From an uncultured Anaeroplasmataceae bacterium (lineage in GTDB: Bacteria > Bacillota_I > Bacilli_A > Acholeplasmatales > Anaeroplasmataceae): 64,000 nt of DNA. Below are positions 22,798-31,074 of the stretch, one piece after another. Position 1 is the first letter of the stretch, and each line of letters opens with the position of its first letter. The stretch lies in NCBI GenBank assembly GCA_910584005.1, contig CAJTXR010000004.1, forward strand, positions 90,914 to 154,913, given 5' to 3'. Position numbers and translations under genes: made by a program. The notes below the pieces were generated by a model. That model was not told the origin of the DNA, made no database searches, and saw only the letters and a list, made by a program, of their open reading frames with translations.

Positions 22798-25461
22798 ATG
22801 AAAAAAATTTTAACGATGTTTTTATTACTTATTACGTGTTTTTCTTTGGCAAGCTGTAATAAGAAACAAAACACTCCAGGTGGCGGAGATCAACCAGGAG
22901 GAGATCCAGAACCACCTGCATCAGAGGCCTTAGGATTTAAAGTTCATTATCAACGACCAGATGCAGATTATACGCCATGGGGATTATGGATATGGGCAGA
23001 TGGTGCTGAAGGACAGTTATATGAGTTTACAGGTAAAGATGATTTTGGTGCTGTAGCACAATTTGAATTTAAGGATTTCCCCCAAGGGACTAAGAATGGT
23101 AAAGTAGGGTTTATCGTTCGTAAACTTGCGGATTGGGAAAAGGATGTAGAGGAAGATAGATTTATGGATTTTACTTATATGGATTTAGATAGTATAGGGT
23201 ATTATCATGTTTATTTAAAATCTGGAGATAGAAATATCTATTCAACTGCAGATGGAAAGCAAACCGATATCATTCAAAGTTTTGGTTTTATTTATAGCAA
23301 AACTATAAATACAATTTATTTACGGTTTAGGACCAATAATCCTTATGAAAGTTTTGAAATAAAGGAAAATGATCAGGTTTTAGTTTCTGATAAAACGGTA
23401 AAAACAGATGAGCATGTTACAGATGTGACAAATAAGGTAGTAGAATATAGCTTCGGAAATAATTTACCAGATGTTACACATAAGTTTACGCTTAGTGTTG
23501 TATTCAAAGAAAGCAAGAAGACAGCAACACGAACTGCTGAAATGGGAGCTTTGTATGCAACAAAAGCATTCTCAGATGCGTATACCTTTGATGGAGATTT
23601 AGGAGCAATATACACGAAAAATGCAACAACATTTAGAGTATGGAGCCCAGTTTCTACTTCTGTTAAATTAAGAGTATATGATTTTGGAACACCAAAGAGC
23701 TTAGGAGGCGATGATACTCATACCGATTATCCTATGACAAAAGGAATTAAGGGAACTTGGGAATGTACTGTAAATTCTGATTGTGAAGGAAAATACTATA
23801 CTTATATCGTTTCTAATGCAACCTATACAAATGAAGAGGTTGTTGACCCTTATGCAAAATCTACGGGATTAAATGGGTTACGCGGTATGGTTGTTGATTT
23901 TGCAAAAACGAACCCTGAAGGATGGGATTCTGTTACAGTACATAATATACCATCAACTTCATTAACGGTTTATGAAACTCATATTGCTGACTTGACAAGT
24001 AGTGCAACATGGAATGGAACTGCAGCAAATGCAAAGAAGTACAAAGGCTTCTATGAAGCAGGAACAACTTATACAAAAGGAGATATTACGGTTTCTACTG
24101 GATTTGATCATATTAAAGAATTAGGTGTCAATGCAGTTCAAATTCTTCCTTTCTTTGATCAAGCAAATGATGAACGTGCAGATAAAGTGGAATTCAACTG
24201 GGGATATAATCCTTTAAATTACAATGCATTAGAAGGGTGTTATTCTAGTGATCCAACAGATGGATATGTTAAAATAAAAGAATTTAAGGAATTGGTTAAA
24301 GCATATAATGAAGCAGGAATTAATATCATTATGGACGTAGTTTACAACCATGTGAATGGTCTTGAAAAATCTAATTTTGATATATTAATGCCTCAATATT
24401 ATTTCCGTTATTCAGGAACTACACCATCTAATGGTTCAGGCTGTGGAAATGAAACCGCATCTGAAATGCCAATGTTTAGAAAGTTTATGATTGATTCAAC
24501 TGAGTTCTGGGCATCTGAATACAAATTGGGCGGATTCCGCTTTGACTTAATGGGGGTTCATGATGTTGAAACAATGAATCAGTTAACTAAAAATCTTCAT
24601 GAAACTGTAAATTCAGCTATTACTGTATACGGTGAGCCATGGGCAGGTGGAAATATTGCGTTAGGTGCAGGGAATACAGCCGCAAATCAAAATGCATTAG
24701 ATTATTTTGAAGGATATGGATGCTTTAATGACAAGATGAGAGATGCTTTGATTAAAGGTGGCTTAAGTGGTAAAGATGAGCAAGGATGGATTACAAATTC
24801 TTCTAAAGTTTCTTTAGCAGATGTATCTGAAATTAAACTAGGTATAGTAGGAGGTATTTTACCTGGAGCAAAACTTGATCCTACGAAATGTATCAATTAT
24901 GTCACTTGTCATGATAATTATACCCTTCATGATCGTATAGCAGCTGCTGGTATTGAAGATCCTGTAACGATAAAGAAAATGGCAATGCTTTCTAACTCTG
25001 TTGTATTTACTTCTCAGGGAATTACCTTTATGCTTGCAGGAGAAGAGTTCTTAAGAACAAAAGATGGAAATTCTAATTCATATAATGCAACTTATGAAGT
25101 CAATGAATTGAATTATGAACTGAAAGTTGACAATTTAGATATGTTTAAGAATTATCAAAAACTAATTTCTTTAAAACAGAATGCAAATCTTTTTGGTAAA
25201 ACTGCAGATTTAGTCAAAGGAATTGAAGTGAAAACGAATAAAACAGGTAGTATGATTTATTATGATGTAGTGGATACAGTAAATCATGTAAGTTATCGTA
25301 TTATTCATAGTAATGGTGTAAAAGCCGATGATAAAAAAGTAGATTTGGCGGGATATACACTATATTTAGATACTTTAAACTCTAATGATTTAGTGTTATC
25401 TAATTCAACTCAAGTTTCTGAATATCAAACGATTATTGCATATAAAAATTTAACTGAATAG
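22798..25461 (+). CDS. Type I pullulanase lipoprotein (GH13)
   Basis: An 887-residue surface lipoprotein (lipobox LASC, Cys20) followed by a Gly/Pro linker. Residues about 48-150 resemble a CBM41 starch-binding module (WGLWIWADGAEG). A CBM48-like domain (AIYTKNATTFRVWSPV) precedes the catalytic barrel. The pullulanase hallmark NWGYNP is at residues 467-472 (YNWGYDP in most relatives). GH13 regions are MDVVYNH, GGFRFDLMG with nucleophile Asp583, VYGEPW with Glu613, and CHDNYTLHD with Asp706. It would cleave alpha-1,6 branches of amylopectin or glycogen outside the cell, complementing the amylase. Confidence 0.94.
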   Translation: MKKILTMFLLLITCFSLASCNKKQNTPGGGDQPGGDPEPPASEALGFKVHYQRPDADYTPWGLWIWADGAEGQLYEFTGKDDFGAVAQFEFKDFPQGTKNGKVGFIVRKLADWEKDVEEDRFMDFTYMDLDSIGYYHVYLKSGDRNIYSTADGKQTDIIQSFGFIYSKTINTIYLRFRTNNPYESFEIKENDQVLVSDKTVKTDEHVTDVTNKVVEYSFGNNLPDVTHKFTLSVVFKESKKTATRTAEMGALYATKAFSDAYTFDGDLGAIYTKNATTFRVWSPVSTSVKLRVYDFGTPKSLGGDDTHTDYPMTKGIKGTWECTVNSDCEGKYYTYIVSNATYTNEEVVDPYAKSTGLNGLRGMVVDFAKTNPEGWDSVTVHNIPSTSLTVYETHIADLTSSATWNGTAANAKKYKGFYEAGTTYTKGDITVSTGFDHIKELGVNAVQILPFFDQANDERADKVEFNWGYNPLNYNALEGCYSSDPTDGYVKIKEFKELVKAYNEAGINIIMDVVYNHVNGLEKSNFDILMPQYYFRYSGTTPSNGSGCGNETASEMPMFRKFMIDSTEFWASEYKLGGFRFDLMGVHDVETMNQLTKNLHETVNSAITVYGEPWAGGNIALGAGNTAANQNALDYFEGYGCFNDKMRDALIKGGLSGKDEQGWITNSSKVSLADVSEIKLGIVGGILPGAKLDPTKCINYVTCHDNYTLHDRIAAAGIEDPVTIKKMAMLSNSVVFTSQGITFMLAGEEFLRTKDGNSNSYNATYEVNELNYELKVDNLDMFKNYQKLISLKQNANLFGKTADLVKGIEVKTNKTGSMIYYDVVDTVNHVSYRIIHSNGVKADDKKVDLAGYTLYLDTLNSNDLVLSNSTQVSEYQTIIAYKNLTE

Positions 25462-25464
25462 AAT

Positions 25465-25498
25465 AAATAAGATAGCCTAAATTTAGGCTATCTTATTT
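25465..25498. terminator. Perfect 34-base palindromic terminator after the pullulanase gene
   Basis: Positions 25465-25481 are fully complementary to 25482-25498 (AAATAAGATAGCC against GGCTATCTTATTT). A short T-rich tail follows. It marks the end of the starch locus. Confidence 0.75.
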
Positions 25499-25546
25499 GC
25501 CTTTATACCCGAAACGACAAAAACCGACAAAGCAGGAGGGTAAGAT

Positions 25547-26311
25547 ATGCGAAAGAAAAATTATTTTATAATACTCATATTTTTTATAGTCCTTATTATA
25601 ACGGGCTGTAAGCCTAAGGAAAAAGATCAAAAGATTGTATTTAAAGAACCAGAGGGATATGTATTTGATTCTGATTTGTTCTTAAAATTTTTTGAGGGAA
25701 TAAAAGAGAGAAATCAAAATGATTTTAAAACATTATTTTGGGAATATTATTTTAAACAAGACTATATTCCAAATTTAAATCCAGCAGAAACAGCCTCATT
25801 TGAATTGAAAGAAGGAGAGTATTGGCAAGATATCGTTGATAACTATTCTTGGGAGGGCTCTGATGTTTTTAAAAAAGAGGATGGATATCAATACTATACT
25901 CATCTTGCAATGAAAGAACGATATGTTCCAGTTCCTTATTTAGTGGAAGGAAAATACGAATTTAGATTCCATAGTTTAGTAGAGGATTTGGTTGTTTCAA
26001 GTATGGTATATATGCCTTATGGCTATATTACCGATATAATAAGATATGAAGATACTTATGGTTATATGTTTCTTATGCCTGGTGAAGGGAATGCAGAAGA
26101 TATATTCTATTTATTTGCAAATACGAAGAATTTACCATATGATATTTATTATGAAACTGAAACTCATGAACCTAGTTCTTTTAAACATATTTATTTAATT
26201 TCTAAGGATGAATCTTTTTCAAAAAAATGTTTGCTTAGTTTTATGGAAAAGGAAACCATTCATTATTATGATATTGAACTAATGCAAGAAAAAATGAAGG
26301 AGAAGATATAA
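25547..26311 (+). CDS. Lipoprotein of a three-member paralog family, copy A
   Basis: A 254-residue lipoprotein of unknown function; signal peptide with lipobox ITGC (Cys21). The mature part has no domain I recognise and is rich in Tyr, Phe and acidic residues, with recurring NLPYDIYYET and KKCLLSFMEKETIHYYDIELM near the end. The first 140 bases are identical to the start of copy B (27403), and the last 112 bases nearly so, while the middle aligns instead with copy C (28204). It heads a four-gene run with a papain-like lipoprotein 2 bases downstream. Probably surface-exposed. Confidence 0.7.
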   Translation: MRKKNYFIILIFFIVLIITGCKPKEKDQKIVFKEPEGYVFDSDLFLKFFEGIKERNQNDFKTLFWEYYFKQDYIPNLNPAETASFELKEGEYWQDIVDNYSWEGSDVFKKEDGYQYYTHLAMKERYVPVPYLVEGKYEFRFHSLVEDLVVSSMVYMPYGYITDIIRYEDTYGYMFLMPGEGNAEDIFYLFANTKNLPYDIYYETETHEPSSFKHIYLISKDESFSKKCLLSFMEKETIHYYDIELMQEKMKEKI

Positions 26312-26313
26312 AT

Positions 26314-27390
26314 ATGATAGGATTAGTGGCGACTATTGGGGCTGCAATAGCTTCAATAGGATGTAGTAAAATAAATTTTAATTCAAATAATTATATTACT
26401 CGGCAAGTTGTTGAAGAAAAACAACAGATTTGGGCAAAAGGACAAAATGATGAAAACACATATTTTACAGATGTTGAAGAATATTATCAAATTGGGTATA
26501 ATCCAATTGATATTCCACATGCTGTTCATATTGATAGAAATTATAAATTATTTTTAAAATTTGATTTTCCTTATTTTCAATCTGTAAAAAGTGCAACCTT
26601 AAAATTATATAAAGCTTCAGGCAATATTGAAAGGATAGGGGCAAGTTATTATTTAACTAATCCAAATTTATCTTCATCCACAGAATTTATTTCTAGTGGT
26701 TCATTAAAAATTATATATAGTTCAACAAATTTATTTGAAATAGATTTAACTGAAGGAGTAAACGAAGTTTTAAGTAAAAAGGATAATGTTATTTGTATAT
26801 CAATGGATATATCATGGTCAGGAGGATATGGAAAATTTTATAAATATGAAGAGGGCTCAGAATATAGTCCAGAATTAATAATTTCACCAAATGATGAGCC
26901 TTTGGAAAATAGTTTAGGTAATGCAAAACCTTTTCGAAAACTTCTTCCTGGTGAGGACAATCAATTGAATTTAATCAATTGTTATAAATATGCATTAGAT
27001 GATTATAATTATAATGGAAATATTGAACAGAATGATCGTGTGTTTCCATATTGTCGTAATCAAATTTATACAAAGGAGTTATTTTATAATACTATTGTTC
27101 CTAATTTATTAGAGCATATGTATATTCAAAAAAATAGATTTGGAAGAGTATTAGAGGATATAGATTCACCAATATATAAATTTGAATGGCGAATTGCAAT
27201 GCGGGTGCGGTATGATACTAATGGTAAAATTAATGATTTTCATTTTATGAAGCAAACAAGTTTGGGAAGCTGGTGCGAGCATTTTCCTGAAAATTCATCT
27301 GATGAATTTGAGAATTTTAATCCTATTACTAACCATTGGACTAGAGGATATAATAGCGACACAGTAATTATTGCTGTTTCTTATAGATAG
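26314..27390 (+). CDS. Putative papain-like lipoprotein with DNRLRE-like domain
   Basis: A 358-residue secreted protein with a short signal and possible lipobox ASIGC (Cys17). Residues about 75-195 (FLKFDFPYFQSVKSATLKLY, then ELIISPN) look like a DNRLRE-type beta-sandwich. The C-terminal part has NCYKYALDD (Cys223) and DFHFMKQTSLGSW (His310), the Cys/His spacing and context of papain-like amidases or proteases (NlpC/P60/CHAP-type folds), followed by ITNHW and DTVIIAVSY. The catalytic assignment is inference from these motifs. It starts 2 bases after copy A and precedes copy B by 12, so the group is co-transcribed. Confidence 0.55.
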   Translation: MIGLVATIGAAIASIGCSKINFNSNNYITRQVVEEKQQIWAKGQNDENTYFTDVEEYYQIGYNPIDIPHAVHIDRNYKLFLKFDFPYFQSVKSATLKLYKASGNIERIGASYYLTNPNLSSSTEFISSGSLKIIYSSTNLFEIDLTEGVNEVLSKKDNVICISMDISWSGGYGKFYKYEEGSEYSPELIISPNDEPLENSLGNAKPFRKLLPGEDNQLNLINCYKYALDDYNYNGNIEQNDRVFPYCRNQIYTKELFYNTIVPNLLEHMYIQKNRFGRVLEDIDSPIYKFEWRIAMRVRYDTNGKINDFHFMKQTSLGSWCEHFPENSSDEFENFNPITNHWTRGYNSDTVIIAVSYR

Positions 27391-27402
27391 GGAGGATAAG
27401 TC

Positions 27403-28191
27403 ATGCGAAAGAAAAATTATTTTATAATACTCATATTTTTTATAGTCCTTATTATAACGGGCTGTAAGCCTAAGGAAAAAGATCAAAAGATTGTATTTAA
27501 AGAACCAGAGGGATATGTATTTGATTCTGATTTGTTCTTAAATCATTTTGAAGGGGCAGAAGCAAGGTGCCTTGAGGCTATTCCTTATTTTGAAAATGGT
27601 AGTCAATATAATGATGCAAATTATGAGCCTTCATTAGACATAGCTAAAAACATTCAATTCCAAATCAAAGATACAGAATTGGCAAAAATATTATTTGAAG
27701 CAAATGATTGTTATGTAAAAGGCATCTTTGAAACGGAAGGTGGATATAGAAATTACTCTGCACATGTAATAAAAAATATTATAGTTCCAGGACCTTATTT
27801 AATAAATAATCATTATGAGTTTCGATTTTATAAGTGTGAAGATTCCTATCAAATCGGTGGTGAATTTTGTTATTATGGTTATTATACAAATATTGTAGAA
27901 TCAAATGGGTGTTATGCTTATTTTTTAACAAACGGATATACGGATAGACAATTTGACATTTTTTATCTATTAACTCATACTACAAATTTACCTTATGAGA
28001 TTTATTTTGAAAATAGATCTAAAAATGAGGAGAAGCCAAATTTTTATATTTATTTAATTCCTAAGGATGAATCTTTTTCAAAAAAATGTTTGCTTAGATT
28101 TATGGAAAAGGAAACCATTCATTATTATGATATTGAACTAATGCAAGAAAAAATGAAAGGATTATCATTCAATGAATTGAATAATGGATAA
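27403..28191 (+). CDS. Lipoprotein paralog, copy B (mosaic)
   Basis: A 262-residue lipoprotein (lipobox ITGC). Its first 46 residues are identical to copy A at the DNA level, and its last 35 or so residues nearly identical, but the central 170 residues (KNIQFQIKDTELAKILFEANDCY and onward) are only distantly similar to A and C. This pattern points to recombination or gene conversion at the ends rather than simple duplication. Function unknown. It lies in the same orientation as A and C in one apparent operon. Confidence 0.7.
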   Translation: MRKKNYFIILIFFIVLIITGCKPKEKDQKIVFKEPEGYVFDSDLFLNHFEGAEARCLEAIPYFENGSQYNDANYEPSLDIAKNIQFQIKDTELAKILFEANDCYVKGIFETEGGYRNYSAHVIKNIIVPGPYLINNHYEFRFYKCEDSYQIGGEFCYYGYYTNIVESNGCYAYFLTNGYTDRQFDIFYLLTHTTNLPYEIYFENRSKNEEKPNFYIYLIPKDESFSKKCLLRFMEKETIHYYDIELMQEKMKGLSFNELNNG

Positions 28192-28203
28192 AGAGGAAAG
28201 ATT

Positions 28204-28917
28204 ATGCAAAAGAAACATTTTATAATAATCCTTACATTTATTATTGTTTTTGTAATCACAGGATGTAAACCTAAAGAACCAGAATTTAATGCTGATGTTT
28301 TTTTAAAGTACTTTGAAGGAATTGAAAGAAGAAATAAAATGAATTATCAAATTTCTAAATTGGATTATTTTAATCAAGATTACATTCCTAATTTAAATCC
28401 TGCTGATACAGTTACAATAGAATTGGAGAATCATGAGATATGGGAAGAGTTAAGTTCAAATGCTACAGATATATTTTATAAAGAAGATGGGTATCAATAT
28501 TATGGTCATCTGTTTATGAAAGAACGATTTGTTCCTGTATCCTTTATGGTAGGGGAAGAATATGAGTTTCGATTTCATAAAATAGATTCCAATTTATATT
28601 TTCCGAATGGAATTTATACACCATATGGATATGCTGTAGATTTTGTGGAATATGCGAATGTATTTGGATATATCTTACTTTTACCAGAGAGTGAAACAAA
28701 TGATATGGATTCCGAAGATGTATTTTATTTGTTAGCAAATACGAAGAATTTGCCTTATGATATTTATTATGAAACAAAGACTCACAAAGTTGGTTCCTTT
28801 AATCGTATTTATTTGATTCCTAAGGATGAAAATTTTTCTAAGAAGTGTTTAGAAAGATTCAAAGAAAAGGGGACTGTTCATTATTATGATATTGATATAA
28901 TGAAAGAAATGATATAA
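28204..28917 (+). CDS. Lipoprotein paralog, copy C
   Basis: A 237-residue lipoprotein (lipobox ITGC, Cys21) that resembles copy A along its whole length (for example DYIPNLNPAD, KEDGYQYYGHL, ANTKNLPYDIYYET, KKCLERFKEK) but is clearly diverged at DNA level. It lacks the KDQKIVFKEPEGYVFD spacer that follows the lipid anchor in A and B. It ends the four-gene run and is followed at once by a strong terminator. No catalytic motif is visible. Confidence 0.7.
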   Translation: MQKKHFIIILTFIIVFVITGCKPKEPEFNADVFLKYFEGIERRNKMNYQISKLDYFNQDYIPNLNPADTVTIELENHEIWEELSSNATDIFYKEDGYQYYGHLFMKERFVPVSFMVGEEYEFRFHKIDSNLYFPNGIYTPYGYAVDFVEYANVFGYILLLPESETNDMDSEDVFYLLANTKNLPYDIYYETKTHKVGSFNRIYLIPKDENFSKKCLERFKEKGTVHYYDIDIMKEMI

Positions 28918-28918
28918 G

Positions 28919-28947
28919 AAGACTCTAAATCAAATGAGTCTTTTTTT
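28919..28947 (+). terminator. Terminator after the lipoprotein cluster
   Basis: AAGACTC (28919-28925) pairs with GAGTCTT (28936-28942) and is followed by TTTTT. Confidence 0.9.
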
Positions 28948-29003
28948 ATTTCTTGATGATTTCTATTTTGGTTTATGGTATAATATCTACATTGGTGAAG
29001 AGA

Positions 29004-30011
29004 ATGAAAAGGTTATTTTTAAAAGAAAATTATGAATCAAAATTAAATTTAATAGAAACAGAGATTGCAATAAAATTTGTCAAGGATTATTTTGAAAGAG
29101 AATTGGCTAATGCCTTACATTTAACTCGTGTTTCAGCTCCTTTATTTGTTTTACCTTCTACGGGGTTAAATGATGAATTAAACGGAACAGAACGAAGAGT
29201 TAGCTTTCAAATTAAAGGGATTGAAGAATCCGTAGAAATTGTTCAAAGTCTTGCAAAATGGAAAAGAAATGCATTAGCGAAATACCAGTTTCCTGCGGAA
29301 AGTGGATTGTATACAGATATGAACGCAATTCGTAGAGATGAGCAATTAGATAGTTTGCATTCAGCATATGTAGATCAATGGGATTGGGAAAAAATTATTT
29401 TAAAAGAGGAAAGAACCTTAGCGTATTTAAAGGATACGGTTCGTACAATTTATGATGTATTGAAAAATACAGAAAAAAAGATTCATGAAAAATTTGTCAA
29501 ACTAGAATGTGTTTTACCTAAAGAGATTTATTTTATTACAACGAAAGAATTAGAATGTTTGTATCCTGATTTCTCTCCTGTTGAACGAGAAAGAGCAATT
29601 TGTAAAGAAAAAGGAGCTGTATTTTTAATGCAAATTGGACTTCCTTTATCTAATGGAGCTCCTCATGATGGAAGAGCTTCTGATTATGATGATTGGGAAC
29701 TCAATGGCGATTTGTTGGTATATTATGAAGAATTGGATATTGCATTAGAGTTATCTTCTATGGGAATTCGTGTGGATGAGATTTCTATTTTAAAACAAAT
29801 TGAACAAAAACATGAGGAATATAAATTAAATACGCCTTATGTAAAGAATATAGTATCTAAGAAATTGCCTTATACGATTGGTGGTGGTATTGGTCAATCT
29901 CGGATTTGTATGTTCTTTTTAAAAAAAGTTCATATTGGTGAAGTTCAGGCAGCGATATGGTCTGATGAGGATATAGAAAGATTAAAATGTAAAAATATTT
30001 ATCTTTTGTAA
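29004..30011 (+). CDS. asnA: Aspartate-ammonia ligase (asparagine synthetase A)
   Basis: AsnA makes asparagine from aspartate, ammonia and ATP and is a class II aminoacyl-tRNA-synthetase-like fold. The opening YESKLNLIETEIAIKFVKDYFE and SAPLFV, and later NGDLLVYYEELD, ELSSMGIRVDE and TIGGGIGQSR, are diagnostic. The ATG at 29004 gives 335 residues, the family norm. An upstream in-frame ATG at 28953 is rejected because a TATAAT at 28979-28984 lies after it, placing the transcript start near 28991. No T-box or other leader RNA is visible. Confidence 0.95.
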   Translation: MKRLFLKENYESKLNLIETEIAIKFVKDYFERELANALHLTRVSAPLFVLPSTGLNDELNGTERRVSFQIKGIEESVEIVQSLAKWKRNALAKYQFPAESGLYTDMNAIRRDEQLDSLHSAYVDQWDWEKIILKEERTLAYLKDTVRTIYDVLKNTEKKIHEKFVKLECVLPKEIYFITTKELECLYPDFSPVERERAICKEKGAVFLMQIGLPLSNGAPHDGRASDYDDWELNGDLLVYYEELDIALELSSMGIRVDEISILKQIEQKHEEYKLNTPYVKNIVSKKLPYTIGGGIGQSRICMFFLKKVHIGEVQAAIWSDEDIERLKCKNIYLL

Positions 30012-30039
30012 TTTTACAAATTATGTAATATAAAAGTTT

Positions 30040-30045
30040 TATAAT
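30040..30045 (+). promoter_or_regulatory. -10 box of tsaD
   Basis: TATAAT 24 bases before the chosen TTG start; no good -35 at normal spacing. It implies a very short leader and decides against the upstream TTG at 30049. Confidence 0.45.
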
Positions 30046-30063
30046 GAATTGAAGGTGAAAATT

Positions 30064-31074
30064 TTGTTAGTGCTTGGAGTAGAAAGTAGCTGTGATGAAA
30101 CATCTGTTGCGGTAGTGAAAGATGGGAAAGAAGTACTTTCCAATGTGATAAATTCACAAATTGATATCCACAAGCGTTTTGGTGGGGTTGTCCCTGAGGT
30201 AGCTTCTCGCCATCATGTCTATCAGGTATCTATGATATTTGAAGAAACATTATCTAAAGCAAATGTAAAACCAGAGGAAATTGATTTAGTTGCAGTAACA
30301 ATAGGACCTGGTTTGATTGGATCTTTGTTGGTTGGAGTTAATGCAGCAAAGACATTTGCGTTACTCTATCATAAAAAAATTATAGGTGTTCATCATTTAG
30401 CAGGGCATATTTATGCCAATGCGATTGAACATGAAATGCATTTTCCAGCGGTGGCTCTTTTGGTTTCTGGTGGGAATACTGAACTCATTTATATGAAGGA
30501 TCATTTTAGTTTTGAAGTTGTAGGAGAAACATTAGATGATGCTGTAGGGGAGGCATATGATAAGGTTGCCCGAGTTGTTGGGCTTTCTTATCCAGGGGGG
30601 CCTGCTGTAGATCGGCTTGCTCATTTAGGGAAAGATACCTATGCATTACCTAGAGTTTATTTAGAGGAAAATTCATATAACTTTTCTTTTTCGGGTTTGA
30701 AAAGTGCTGTAATTAATTTAGTACATAATGCAAATCAAAGAAATGAATCTATCAATAGGGAAAATCTTTGTGCTTCTTTTCAAGCATCTGTTTGTGAGGT
30801 TTTAGTTGCCAAAACATTAAAACTCGCAAAAGAAAAACAGGTTCAACAAATTATTGTTGCAGGTGGAGTTTCTGCAAATCAAGGATTAAAGGAACGATTT
30901 ATGAAAGAGAATACAGAATTTGAATTATGTATTCCTTCGATAAGGTATTGTACGGATAATGCAGCTATGATTGCGGTTGCAGGATATTATCAATTTCAAA
31001 AATTTAAAAAAGAAGATGATTTAAGTTTAAATGCTTATGCATCTTTAGATTTGGAGGAACTATATGAAATTTAA
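30064..31074 (+). CDS. tsaD: tRNA threonylcarbamoyltransferase subunit TsaD
   Basis: TsaD transfers the threonylcarbamoyl group to A37 of ANN-decoding tRNAs together with TsaB and TsaE. The N-terminal LGVESSCDETSVAVV is the usual ASKHA phosphate loop, the metal-binding His pair is in HHLAGHIYA, and VSGGNTEL, DDAVGEAYDKVAR, YPGGPAVD and FSFSGLKSAV follow in the normal order. The start is taken as TTG 30064, with AAGGTGA 6 bases before it, giving 336 residues; an in-frame TTG at 30049 would lie before the likely transcript start. Neither TsaB nor TsaE is adjacent. It overlaps the peptidase gene by 11 bases. Confidence 0.94.
   Translation: MLVLGVESSCDETSVAVVKDGKEVLSNVINSQIDIHKRFGGVVPEVASRHHVYQVSMIFEETLSKANVKPEEIDLVAVTIGPGLIGSLLVGVNAAKTFALLYHKKIIGVHHLAGHIYANAIEHEMHFPAVALLVSGGNTELIYMKDHFSFEVVGETLDDAVGEAYDKVARVVGLSYPGGPAVDRLAHLGKDTYALPRVYLEENSYNFSFSGLKSAVINLVHNANQRNESINRENLCASFQASVCEVLVAKTLKLAKEKQVQQIIVAGGVSANQGLKERFMKENTEFELCIPSIRYCTDNAAMIAVAGYYQFQKFKKEDDLSLNAYASLDLEELYEI

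Noticed and set aside
28953..29003. Upstream start for asnA
   Set aside because: A TATAAT box lies inside this stretch and the resulting extra residues do not fit the family.
30594..30601. Run of six G in tsaD as another phase-variable tract
   Set aside because: It encodes the conserved YPGGPA segment, is short, and lies in an essential gene.
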